From a virus, in the IMG/VR virus record IMGVR_UViG_3300008108_005458, positions 1-64,000 of that record: 64,000 nt of DNA. One strand, written 5' to 3'. Of this stretch, positions 49,910 to 56,527 are shown one piece after another. Within the stretch, counting starts at the first letter, position 1, and the number at the start of each line of letters is the position of its first letter. The translations under genes and the position numbers were made by a program. The notes below the pieces were generated by a model. The model saw nothing but the letters and a program-made list of their open reading frames with translations. It did no database searches and had not been told where the DNA came from.

Positions 49910-50524
49910 ATGAAAAAAACTTTAAAGGAAGAAATAAACAGAATGAAGACCATGATGGGTGTCTCCGAAGAAATGATAGAGATACCCAGCGACAGCAATT
50001 TAATGAATTTCTTTCATGGTGGCGATTTGGATGAGATCAAATACGATATACAACAAAAAACTGATAGACAGCGATATGGTTCTGGTTTATACCTGACAAC
50101 ATATTATGATGTCGCAAAAAAATATGCAAAGGGCAATAGGAAGATGTATTTGGTTTCGGTACAAAAAGGTGTGGACATAAATGATAAGAAGGTGGATATG
50201 GAAACTTTAATGCAATTCCTTAATCAAAGCTTTCCCAAAAAAACGGCACAGACCATACTTAATTTAGCCAATTACAGAATACACAATGATGGCATACCAT
50301 TATATTTGGTGAATAACATATTAATAAACCACAATTACCTTAAAGGTCCCAAATCGGTTGCATGGAGAACGTTTCTGGTTGGTTTGGGTGTTGATTACGA
50401 GATCGTTGATAACGCTTTTGGTTATGGTGACACCATGATGGTTTTATATAACCCAAGTTTAATAAAGAGCGTTAAACGTATTCAACCAAAGGACACCTTA
50501 CCCACATACGATTTAAATAAATAA
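49910..50524 (+). CDS. ADP-ribosyltransferase-like protein with packaging peptide
   Basis: 204 aa. N-terminus MKKTLKEEINRMKTMMGVSE then EM: the capsid-targeting pattern with a V-S-E site. The mature part begins NLMNFFHGGDLDEIKYD and continues RYGSGLYLTTYYDVAKKYAK, matching the ART fold (H-G near strand 1, then G-x-G-L-Y-x-T and A-x-x-Y). The catalytic Glu is not obvious by eye. In T4 the packaged ART Alt modifies host RNA polymerase on injection; a similar role is inferred. Not recognised as a specific family. Confidence 0.72.
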   Translation: MKKTLKEEINRMKTMMGVSEEMIEIPSDSNLMNFFHGGDLDEIKYDIQQKTDRQRYGSGLYLTTYYDVAKKYAKGNRKMYLVSVQKGVDINDKKVDMETLMQFLNQSFPKKTAQTILNLANYRIHNDGIPLYLVNNILINHNYLKGPKSVAWRTFLVGLGVDYEIVDNAFGYGDTMMVLYNPSLIKSVKRIQPKDTLPTYDLNK

Positions 50525-50556
50525 AAAAAAAGTTATCAGTAGGCAATAAATAACAC

Positions 50557-50586
50557 GCCCTCTTAGCGATAAGGGGGTTTTTTATT
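50557..50586. terminator. Terminator between convergent genes
   Basis: CCCTCTTA/TAAGGGGG with one mismatch and a T run, between 49910(+) and 50587(-). Confidence 0.6.
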
Positions 50587-51180
50587 TTACCCGTTTGCCA
50601 TTCTTTTTCTGTCGTTGGAATTTGGTCTTGCGCTGTAGCTATATGTATTTGGATTATACAACGATCTGCTGCTTTGTTGATTTAAGCGCACAACAATGGA
50701 ATATCTGTCAGCAAAACCGCTACCGCTCTCAACAAATTTAACCTCACCAGACATTTGATCTGGGTATTTGGATAAAACATCCTGAAGAACTTTTTCAGCC
50801 TCTTGTTTTGTTGGGAAACCAATTACGTGTATGTAATATACATTATAGTGAATTGTAATTTCGCTGAAATCTTTGCTGTTGATGTCAATGGATTTACCAA
50901 GTTTACCTAGGCTATCATTTTGATAATACATTGAAACCTTTTGTTTGTATTCAATGGGTTCACCCTTAATGTTCATCATTGGCTTACCCTCTTTGTCCAA
51001 AGGTGTATTAATGGGTTGTTTCTTAAGATCAAGATAAAGATTTTTGGCAACACCACCCATGATGGTTGTATCCGCCTCTTCAAGACTCATTTCATTTTCA
51101 TTGATGATATTCTCACCCATAAAGTTCATAAGACCTTTGATTTTACTTAATTCCTCATTTAACATATTTTTGTTACCCAT
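50587..51180 (-). CDS. Putative packaged head protein, CTS type
   Basis: 197 aa. N-terminus MGNKNMLNEELSKIKGLM followed by ENIINE-NE, an extended version of the targeting peptide. The mature part has YYIHVIGFPTKQEAEKVLQD, a SPOR-like beta-alpha pattern, and a disordered Ser/Tyr/Arg-rich tail (SYSARPNSNDRKRMANG). Function unknown. Confidence 0.7.
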   Translation of the reverse strand: MGNKNMLNEELSKIKGLMNFMGENIINENEMSLEEADTTIMGGVAKNLYLDLKKQPINTPLDKEGKPMMNIKGEPIEYKQKVSMYYQNDSLGKLGKSIDINSKDFSEITIHYNVYYIHVIGFPTKQEAEKVLQDVLSKYPDQMSGEVKFVESGSGFADRYSIVVRLNQQSSRSLYNPNTYSYSARPNSNDRKRMANG

Positions 51181-51196
51181 AAAATTATATTTTTAA

Positions 51197-51203
51197 ATAA
51201 ATA
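51197..51203 (-). promoter_or_regulatory. Late-type TATTTAT motif
   Basis: Sense GGTATTTATTTAA, 16 nt upstream of the ATG at 51180. Confidence 0.55.
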
Positions 51204-51224
51204 CCTTTTTATCATTAAAAGTTT

Positions 51225-51770
51225 CTACTGTTCGCCTTTTTTAAGATTTTTTTTCATATCCTTGATCATCTTAAGCATATTGGTATTATCGGTCTTGATG
51301 ATGGTCTTTGTCTGAACAACTGGTTCGGAAATTCGCATCATGGATACCCTTGGGCGGTCATCGCCCGTTCCGTTGTCACCATCAGGTTCCTGGTAGTCAC
51401 CCCCACCGAAAGGGTTTTCATTTCTTTTATCTTCCAGAACGGTAATCTTGCCGTTGGTCTTTTGAGCTTCAGCTTCCAGAGAGGATATCATGGCAAGAAT
51501 CTCCTGTTCCCTCTGAGCAAACTTATTGGTGCAAGACATCTGACCTTCGATTACCTGATCGTTTAACTGCATGACTCTTTGTGTAAGAGATTGAATTTCA
51601 GTACGTTGAAGGTCGATCTTTGATTTTAACTCCTCATTGTCCTGGGTAAACGCACCCACGATCTTTGGGCCCACGCTTATGAAGGTGATGGAAAGCAATA
51701 AGAATACAAGGGCAAGTAGACGCTGGCCGACTGATAGCTTTGAAAGAATTTCTGAGATGTATTTGAACAT
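51225..51770 (-). CDS. Inner-membrane coiled-coil protein, spanin-like
   Basis: 181 aa. One N-terminal membrane segment (LLALVFLLLSITFISVG, about 18-34), then a coiled coil (about 44-110: KSKIDLQRTEIQSLTQRVMQ), an acidic Gly linker and a basic C-terminus. This is the layout of i-spanins, but no o-spanin partner is seen nearby and the gene is far from the endolysin; a different envelope role is possible. It ends in TAG, which the suppressor tRNA could read through. Confidence 0.6.
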   Translation of the reverse strand: MFKYISEILSKLSVGQRLLALVFLLLSITFISVGPKIVGAFTQDNEELKSKIDLQRTEIQSLTQRVMQLNDQVIEGQMSCTNKFAQREQEILAMISSLEAEAQKTNGKITVLEDKRNENPFGGGDYQEPDGDNGTGDDRPRVSMMRISEPVVQTKTIIKTDNTNMLKMIKDMKKNLKKGEQ

Positions 51771-51787
51771 GGTTTTTTGATTTACAT

Positions 51788-51794
51788 ATAAATA
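51788..51794 (-). promoter_or_regulatory. Late-type TATTTAT motif
   Basis: Sense CTATTTATATGTA, 17 nt upstream of the ATG at 51770. Confidence 0.5.
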
Positions 51795-51842
51795 GTTTGT
51801 TTATGGTTTATAGTTTACTGTAAACAATATCGTGCAAATGAT

Positions 51843-51899
51843 CGATAATTTAAAAATATCGTTTAAAAAGCCGATAATTTAAGATATCGTTTAAAAGGC
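51843..51899 (+). repeat. Tandem 28/29-bp repeat (iteron-like)
   Basis: Two adjacent copies of CGATAATTTAA(A)NATATCGT followed by TTAAAAGGC or TTAAAAAGC (51843-51871 and 51872-51899), each with an inner ATATCG/CGATA dyad. Confidence 0.65.
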
Positions 51900-52091
51900 C
51901 GAATTTTTGAATGAAAATTTTCCCCAGAAATTTTTTTGAAAAACGGTTTCAGAATAAAAAGGGGGTCATGTTTTGGAAATGGGTGTTGTAAAAAAGGGGG
52001 TATACAGGGGGTCCGAAATTTTGGAAAAAAAATACCTGGAAATTTTTTTTTAAGAAAAGGTTCACACGGATGTTTGAGCCCCTCTTTTGGC

Positions 52092-52134
52092 GGGGAGCGG
52101 GGGGGTATATGGGGGGCTTTTGGAGAGGGGGGGG
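52092..52134 (+). other. G-quadruplex motif
   Basis: Four runs of 4, 7, 6 and 8 G separated by 3, 5 and 10 nt on the plus strand. Confidence 0.6.
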
Positions 52135-52180
52135 TCTTATACAACTTACTGACCAAATATCCTAATATTTGCTGACCAAG

Positions 52181-52211
52181 TTATCCACATTGTTACCAAT
52201 AGTTATCCACA
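52181..52211 (+). promoter_or_regulatory. Pair of DnaA boxes
   Basis: TTATCCACA at 52181-52189 and 52203-52211, both perfect matches to the bacterial consensus TTATNCACA. Confidence 0.65.
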
Positions 52212-52313
52212 GGGTCTATTTCGCATTTTAAAGCGTTTTAAGGGGGTTTAATCTTAAATGATATCAATATACCACCCGTATATAGTTAAGCGAATAGCGG
52301 GCAAATAAGGCAC

Positions 52314-52340
52314 AAAAAAAGGGGTGCTTTGTTGCACCCC
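52314..52340 (-). terminator. Terminator of 52364 gene
   Basis: GGGGTGC/GCACCCC stem with T run on the minus strand. Confidence 0.85.
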
Positions 52341-52363
52341 TCTCTTATCCGTTTACCTCTCGT

Positions 52364-52891
52364 TTAGTAGGTAAGTACTTGCTTGTTCGCCCTTACCTCT
52401 TTGATACCCTCAACCTTGATAGTGCGAAAGATAATATCGTTCTCAAGACCTTGATTGACTGCCTTTGTGGTTTTAGGTTTGAACTGCTTGATTACCTCAA
52501 CTTGCTCTGCCGTTGCCTCGATGCCGTCCACAAAGTAAGTGATTACTTTTGCGTTGTTCACGATGCCCGAAAGGTATCTATCATCTACCTTGTTACGATT
52601 GCGAACGATAGACCCGTTGTTGGTATCGTAAACTTTTTCGTGCCAATTTTGCTTTGCCTCAAAATCTGCCTCGTTGCCCTCTCTTACTCGTGCGTTGTTT
52701 ACTGCGTTTTGGTAAACTGCGTTCAAAAGGAAATTGTAGTTTACCAACTTCGTTACCTCTGCGTTCGCCAATGGGTTACCACGCTTTAATTGTTTTTCGC
52801 TTACTACTGCGATTACCTGTGCGAATGTTGCACTACCGCCATCGTTGATAGCGTTCATAATTTGTTGCTCTTTTGCTGTTAAATTGTTCAT
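52364..52891 (-). CDS. Early protein, paralogue of 56528 product
   Basis: 175 aa from the ATG at 52891 (MNNLTAKEQQIMNAINDGG); the frame upstream runs through the promoter. About half its residues match the 56528 product, including NNARVREGNEADFEAKQNWH, EKVYD-NGSIV-NRNK and KEVRANKQVLTY. The N-terminal 60 residues look like a winged-helix-type helical domain; the rest is beta-rich. No known family. Has its own promoter and terminator. Confidence 0.75.
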   Translation of the reverse strand: MNNLTAKEQQIMNAINDGGSATFAQVIAVVSEKQLKRGNPLANAEVTKLVNYNFLLNAVYQNAVNNARVREGNEADFEAKQNWHEKVYDTNNGSIVRNRNKVDDRYLSGIVNNAKVITYFVDGIEATAEQVEVIKQFKPKTTKAVNQGLENDIIFRTIKVEGIKEVRANKQVLTY

Positions 52892-52916
52892 ATAAATTGT
52901 TTTTAATTGTGAGACA

Positions 52917-52948
52917 CAAAGATAGCGTTTAGTTTGTTTACAACCAAA
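52917..52948 (-). promoter_or_regulatory. Early promoter
   Basis: TTTG, 20 nt, TATCTTTG; spacer (GTTGTAAACAAACTAAACGC) diverges from the family consensus in its second half. Confidence 0.7.
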
Positions 52949-52954
52949 TTTCAA

Positions 52955-53150
52955 ACTAATTAATTTGAAAATATTTTTTTTTAAAAATAATTGCCCAAAT
53001 ATTTGGTTGTAAACTTTTTTTGATTATTTTTTTAAATAAAAGGGACTGCCGTTTTTTTTGCCCTTTGCCCTTTGCCCTAGATCCATGGAAACGATTTTAA
53101 GGCGATTTAAGGCACTTTAATACCTCAAACGATAAAACACCCATAAAACA
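52955..53150. other. AT-rich intergenic gap
   Basis: Contains a plus-oriented promoter-like segment TTTGGTTGTAAACTTTTTTT (52999) lacking a -7 box, three tandem TGCCCTT units (53059-53079) and AGATCCATGGA (53081). No gene seen. Confidence 0.45.
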
Positions 53151-53175
53151 AAAAAGGGAGCAAATTTGCCCCCTT
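53151..53175 (-). terminator. Terminator of 53195 gene
   Basis: GGGAGC-AAATTT-GCCCCC hairpin, T run on the minus strand. Confidence 0.7.
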
Positions 53176-53194
53176 TCTATGCGTGTGGTGATGA

Positions 53195-54064
53195 TTACTT
53201 CACCACCTCTGCGAACTGCTCAAACAACTTGCGTTCCTTTTGAGCAACCGAACCGAACATTTTGGTATCGTCCTTGTCCGAACCCAACATATGCGTTGTG
53301 TACTTCGTTACACCGCTGAACAACCCCCACAAGGTTTTACCCTTGTATGCCGTTTCTTGTGCCAACGCTTCACGAAAACGCATAATGTTGTTTTTGTTGC
53401 GTGTGCTGATTGTGTCTGCGTCTGCTTTAACGTCCGCCAAAGATACCGCAAACAACCCCTTCAACACCTCATCAACCCACTTGTCCGCCATTGGCACTTC
53501 TGCCAACTTTTGGATAGTTTCAAAGTTTGCCTTTTCCTCGGCACGAACTTGCTCTGCTGAACGAAGCAAATCATCAACTTTGATAATCATTGACTTCGTG
53601 TGCTTAATCTTTGAACCCAACCCACGATAAGCACCAAAGAAAGTATTTTGGCAACTGATTGTAGTAGTTGAATGACCAAACGCAAGACTTGTACTGCCGT
53701 CAAACGAATTGACTGCCGTAAGGTATCCTTTTACCTTATCGCCATAAGACAAATCCAAATCATCGGTTTTCAACTGAATGAATACCTTTGAACCGCCATT
53801 CAACAACCCTGCGTTGTGGATAGGCAAATCTGCTGACTGCGACAACTGAAATAGCAACTCTGCCATTTGTTGGTTTTGGAATACCTCGTAAGATGACTTA
53901 TGCACCCCCAAGATTTTTTGCGTGTCCTCACGAACGATAGCAACGCTATCTGTGATGATACCACTTGCCGTCTGCAAAACTTCTTTGTTTGCTGACCAAT
54001 TCAAACCCGCTTTTTCTAAAAGCATAAATGCGTTAACGCTGTCGTTGTTGTTAATGTAGAACAT
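53195..54064 (-). CDS. DUF932 / phage-plasmid-like protein
   Basis: 289 aa. Pattern of the DUF932 family: AIVREDTQKILGVHKSSYEV, FQNQQMAELLFQL, then GGSKVFIQLKTDDLDLSYGD, NSFDGSTSLAFGHSTTTISC and QNTFFGAYRG, followed by a helical C-terminus with SGVTKYTTHMLG. DUF932 proteins are widespread in phages and plasmids and often sit near replication genes; their biochemical role is unknown. It has its own promoter and terminator. Confidence 0.85.
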   Translation of the reverse strand: MFYINNNDSVNAFMLLEKAGLNWSANKEVLQTASGIITDSVAIVREDTQKILGVHKSSYEVFQNQQMAELLFQLSQSADLPIHNAGLLNGGSKVFIQLKTDDLDLSYGDKVKGYLTAVNSFDGSTSLAFGHSTTTISCQNTFFGAYRGLGSKIKHTKSMIIKVDDLLRSAEQVRAEEKANFETIQKLAEVPMADKWVDEVLKGLFAVSLADVKADADTISTRNKNNIMRFREALAQETAYKGKTLWGLFSGVTKYTTHMLGSDKDDTKMFGSVAQKERKLFEQFAEVVK

Positions 54065-54096
54065 ATTTAATTGTTTTTAATTGTTTAACTTGATGC

Positions 54097-54127
54097 AAAG
54101 TACGGCATAAAAAAGTTTACAACCAAA
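54097..54127 (-). promoter_or_regulatory. Early promoter of DUF932 gene
   Basis: TTTG, canonical spacer, TACTTTG (one base shorter than TAnnTTTG). Confidence 0.7.
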
Positions 54128-54272
54128 TTTATTTTAATTAAAATGAAAATATTTTTTTGTTTAATGATTTTGCCCGAAAGTTAAACAAAAAGACAAACCC
54201 CCTTTTATTTTATAAAAAAGCAAAAAAAAGTTTACAACCAAATTTTTTGACAACTTTTTTTAAAATTTTTTT

Positions 54273-54347
54273 GTAAAAAAAAAAATAAGACAACGTGCTT
54301 CTGATTTACTTCGTGGTCTTACCCCCGCCCGTCTCGGTTTCCCATTG
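54273..54347 (-). ncRNA. Candidate small RNA, about 75 nt
   Basis: A promoter (54354-54385) and a terminator stem (TAAGAC-C-ACG paired with CGT-T-GTCTTA, then at least ten T on the minus strand) bracket only 75 nt. The one ORF is 8 codons (MGNRDGRG, 54345). Best read as a small regulatory RNA. Confidence 0.55.
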
Positions 54348-54353
54348 ACAATT

Positions 54354-54385
54354 CAAAGGTAAACATAAAAAAGTTTACAACCTAA
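54354..54385 (-). promoter_or_regulatory. Early promoter of small RNA
   Basis: TTAG in place of TTTG, then the family spacer and TACCTTTG. Confidence 0.65.
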
Positions 54386-54432
54386 TTTGTTTTTAATTAA
54401 TTTGAAATTATTTTTTCCCTAGATCTATGGAC

Positions 54433-54458
54433 AAAAAAAAAGGGTGCTTAAAGCACCC
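54433..54458 (-). terminator. Terminator of 54448 gene
   Basis: GGGTGCT/AGCACCC stem overlapping the 3' end of the gene, T run on the minus strand. Confidence 0.85.
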
Positions 54459-54717
54459 CTTGTTTGTAGTCGTTCATAATCTGCTCAAACTGCGTTAGGC
54501 AATCCTTTGCGCCCCTTCCTTTGAGTCCGTAGTACTTTTTAATCTGCGTGAAGGTGATGCCCTTGAAGGTCATGCCCTTTGCCATGATTTTAAGATTAAA
54601 GTGGTGTACTGACAATTGATAGGTAAAGTAGTCAATTGCGTTGTTGCCCATGGAAACCGAAGGTGTTTGAAGGTTACCTTGTCTTGCGCTTGCGAGTGCT
54701 TGTTCAAATTGTGTCAT
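54448..54717 (-). CDS. Small early protein, 89 aa
   Basis: MTQFEQALASARQGNLQTP; a central FTYQLSVHHFNLKIMAKGM and a Lys/Gly-rich FTQIKKYYGLKGRGAKDCL. No family recognised. The basic second half could bind nucleic acid. Single-gene unit with promoter at 54739 and its own terminator. Confidence 0.6.
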   Translation of the reverse strand: MTQFEQALASARQGNLQTPSVSMGNNAIDYFTYQLSVHHFNLKIMAKGMTFKGITFTQIKKYYGLKGRGAKDCLTQFEQIMNDYKQGVL

Positions 54718-54738
54718 ATCTATTTATTTTTGTTGATG

Positions 54739-54769
54739 CGAAGATATGCATAAAAAAGTTTACCGCAAA
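54739..54769 (-). promoter_or_regulatory. Early promoter, degenerate
   Basis: -33 TTTG followed by CGGTAAAC instead of GTTGTAAAC; -7 TATCTTCG. Confidence 0.5.
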
Positions 54770-54863
54770 ATTTATTTTAATTAAAATGAAAAATAAAATG
54801 GATCCCTTTTATTTTATAAAAAAGCAAAAAAAAGTTTACAACCAAATTTATTTTAAATAAAAT

Positions 54864-54885
54864 AAAAAAAGGGACTTTCGTCCCC
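54864..54885 (-). terminator. Terminator of 54908 gene
   Basis: GGGAC-TTTC-GTCCC stem with T run on the minus strand. Confidence 0.8.
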
Positions 54886-54907
54886 TTTTCAATTCAACCT
54901 ATTTTAT

Positions 54908-55096
54908 TTAGTTGTAAGCATCGCAAGTATGGTGCTTATGTCTTTCGGGTTTGATTGGTGCGTACTGCGTTTTATACGCATCGCATTGCACATAACGGGT
55001 TCTTTTTTTGTGCTTCTTTAATTTGATTGGGTCGCCTGCGAAACTTGTTCCTACTGCTACCAAAACTGCTGCTGATAATAAAACTAACTTTTTCAT
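54908..55096 (-). CDS. Small secreted basic protein
   Basis: 62 aa. Signal peptide (MKKLVLLSAAVLVAVGTSFA, cut before GDP), mature part of about 41 residues rich in Lys, His and Tyr with two Cys (CDAYKTQYAPIKPERHKHHT, CDAYN). CDAY occurs twice. A host-envelope target is inferred from the export signal. Confidence 0.65.
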   Translation of the reverse strand: MKKLVLLSAAVLVAVGTSFAGDPIKLKKHKKRTRYVQCDAYKTQYAPIKPERHKHHTCDAYN

Positions 55097-55123
55097 TTTA
55101 ATTTGTTTAATTGGGTTATGGTG

Positions 55124-55155
55124 TAAAGGTCTAAATAATAAAGTTTACGTGCAAA
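55124..55155 (-). promoter_or_regulatory. Early promoter, degenerate
   Basis: TTTG-CACGTAAACTTTATTATTTA-GACCTTTA; both boxes and spacer diverge, distance kept. Confidence 0.45.
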
Positions 55156-55174
55156 CTTTTTGGCAATTATTTTT

Positions 55175-55726
55175 TTACTTTAAGCAATTTTTTTCGTAAA
55201 CCAAAGGGATAAATAAACCAAAATTTGCCGTCAATTCCTTATTGGTGTTGACATTTACGTTTGCCCAAAGAATATAGTAATTAAAATAAAAACCCCCAAC
55301 CAAAGTGTTTTTTGTTTCACCACTTGCCAAGATACTGAACGAACCCAAATCTTTATCGTTGTAGTTGTTAAAGTATTGTTTTTCGTTTATGTTAACCCCA
55401 ATGTTAACCCCAACCCTCAAATCATCATCATTGTTTAGTATTTTACCGATTGTAAGGGACGTATTTTTTTCGGTGCTACATACATTTGCAATATCGTAAT
55501 GTTTTGCGTTTGGATGCAATTCGGGTGCGATATAATCAAATCTAAAGGGTGCTGATTGCGTACCTTGTTTTACTTCACCATAGGAAACAAAACCATAGTA
55601 ACCAATGCCGTTTGCATCAACTCCCAGCGAAAATCTATTTAGTTTAGAATTAACCCCAATCAATGCTTGTGCGTTTGCAACCAACGTGCTAACTGCGAAC
55701 CCGATTAAGAATGTTATCTTTTTCAT
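55175..55726 (-). CDS. Exported beta-rich protein, likely outer membrane
   Basis: 183 aa. Signal peptide (MKKITFLIGFAVSTLVANAQ). Mature part shows alternating strands (SKLNRFSLGVDANGIGYYGF, LRVGVNIGVNINEKQYF, TLVGGFYFNYYILWANVNVN, LTANFGLFIPLVY) like a small outer-membrane barrel. May alter the host surface early in infection, for example to block superinfection; this is inference. Confidence 0.65.
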   Translation of the reverse strand: MKKITFLIGFAVSTLVANAQALIGVNSKLNRFSLGVDANGIGYYGFVSYGEVKQGTQSAPFRFDYIAPELHPNAKHYDIANVCSTEKNTSLTIGKILNNDDDLRVGVNIGVNINEKQYFNNYNDKDLGSFSILASGETKNTLVGGFYFNYYILWANVNVNTNKELTANFGLFIPLVYEKNCLK

Positions 55727-55731
55727 TGATG

Positions 55732-55763
55732 CGAATTAACGCATAAAAAAGTTTACAAACAAA
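55732..55763 (-). promoter_or_regulatory. Early promoter, degenerate -7
   Basis: TTTG-TTTGTAAACTTTTTTATGCG-TTAATTCG; spacer well conserved, -7 weak. Confidence 0.45.
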
Positions 55764-55780
55764 TTTTATTTTAATCTATT

Positions 55781-56080
55781 TTAAACTTCAACATTCTCTT
55801 GTAGTTGTGTCGTCTCTTGTCGTTTCTTATCTTTCCTTCTATCAACAATAATATGCGTTATTATTGCCGTACCAAATAACCCAACAATAGTTGCCCCTAT
55901 TCTAGCACTTGTGCTTCTAAAAAAATTGGTGTTTTTGTAGATTGGGTATCCATTCTCGTCAACCCCCATATAAGTGCTATACTCACTCGGATTCAAACTT
56001 TGTGTTGATTCAGTCCATGACGTTTGAGCAAACGTATTCAATGACAACCCCAACCCGATAAATAAAATTAACTTTTTCAT
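55781..56080 (-). CDS. Exported protein with C-terminal membrane segment
   Basis: 99 aa from the ATG at 56080 (MKKLILFIGLGLSLNTFAQ, signal peptide); the frame upstream is translated promoter. A second hydrophobic segment (ARIGATIVGLFGTAIITHII) is followed by a basic stop-transfer tail (DRRKDKKRQETTQ), giving a periplasmic loop of about 35 residues. Family unknown. Confidence 0.6.
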   Translation of the reverse strand: MKKLILFIGLGLSLNTFAQTSWTESTQSLNPSEYSTYMGVDENGYPIYKNTNFFRSTSARIGATIVGLFGTAIITHIIVDRRKDKKRQETTQLQENVEV

Positions 56081-56099
56081 TTTGTTTAATTTGATATTG

Positions 56100-56130
56100 T
56101 AAAGGTATTCATAATAAAGTTTACAACAAA
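56100..56130 (-). promoter_or_regulatory. Early promoter
   Basis: TTTG-TTGTAAACTTTATTATGAA-TACCTTTA. Confidence 0.55.
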
Positions 56131-56132
56131 GA

Positions 56133-56155
56133 AAAAGGGCACATTTCTGCGCCCT
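56133..56155 (-). terminator. Weak terminator of 56180 gene
   Basis: GGGC/GCCC short stem with T run on the minus strand, immediately before the promoter at 56100. Confidence 0.5.
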
Positions 56156-56179
56156 ATTCCACAAAAATAAATATGAAAA

Positions 56180-56443
56180 TTAACAGAACAGCCCGTTTTT
56201 TAGTTTTACTACACTCTCAATCCATTCAATGACTTTACAAGCATAGTAATTTGTTGTAAGGTCGCACAAGAACTCGTCTAACCTTCTAAATGCAAATTCG
56301 TTGTTTGGATCAACTTCCAACCTGGTGAACTCCTCTTGCGTTCCCCACTCTTTGCCAATGATAGTTACTTTCTTTTCAGTTGCAACTGCGGTAATAATTC
56401 CGCCTTGACAATACTCCCCGATTTTAAATGTTTTTGTTGCCAT
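56180..56443 (-). CDS. Small early protein, 87 aa
   Basis: Start at 56443 (MATKTFKIGEYCQGGIITAV) chosen because the upstream frame lies in the promoter region. N-terminal beta strands (TAVATEKKVTIIGKEW), then helical (FAFRRLDEFLCDLTTNYYAC). Not recognised. Confidence 0.6.
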   Translation of the reverse strand: MATKTFKIGEYCQGGIITAVATEKKVTIIGKEWGTQEEFTRLEVDPNNEFAFRRLDEFLCDLTTNYYACKVIEWIESVVKLKNGLFC

Positions 56444-56464
56444 TTTGTTTAATTGATTAGAATA

Positions 56465-56496
56465 CAAATGTACAAATAAAAAAGTTTACAACCAAA
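56465..56496 (-). promoter_or_regulatory. Early promoter
   Basis: TTTG, family spacer, TACATTTG. Confidence 0.75.
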
Positions 56497-56521
56497 AAAA
56501 GTTTGGGGGATTTCTCCCCCA
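56494..56521 (-). terminator. Terminator of 56528 gene
   Basis: GGGGGA-TTTC-TCCCCC-type stem; its T run overlaps the next promoter's -33 box. Confidence 0.75.
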
Positions 56522-56527
56522 TTCTTT

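Larger units (their letters stand above)
51840..52230 (+). other. Candidate replication origin
   Basis: A 590-bp gene-free gap at the boundary between late and early blocks. It holds the tandem repeat at 51843, G-runs on the plus strand, a strong quadruplex motif (52092-52134), the inverted repeat CAAATAT-CCTA-ATATTTG (52154-52171), two CTGACCAA repeats 23 bp apart, and two perfect DnaA boxes TTATCCACA (52181 and 52203), 22 bp apart in the same orientation. Short ORFs here are not credible. Confidence 0.55.

Noticed and set aside
51936-52175. 79-aa ORF in the G-rich gap and its antisense partner at 51863-52156
   Set aside because: Composition is homopolymeric Gly/Arg or Pro/Lys with no start context; the gap looks like an origin.
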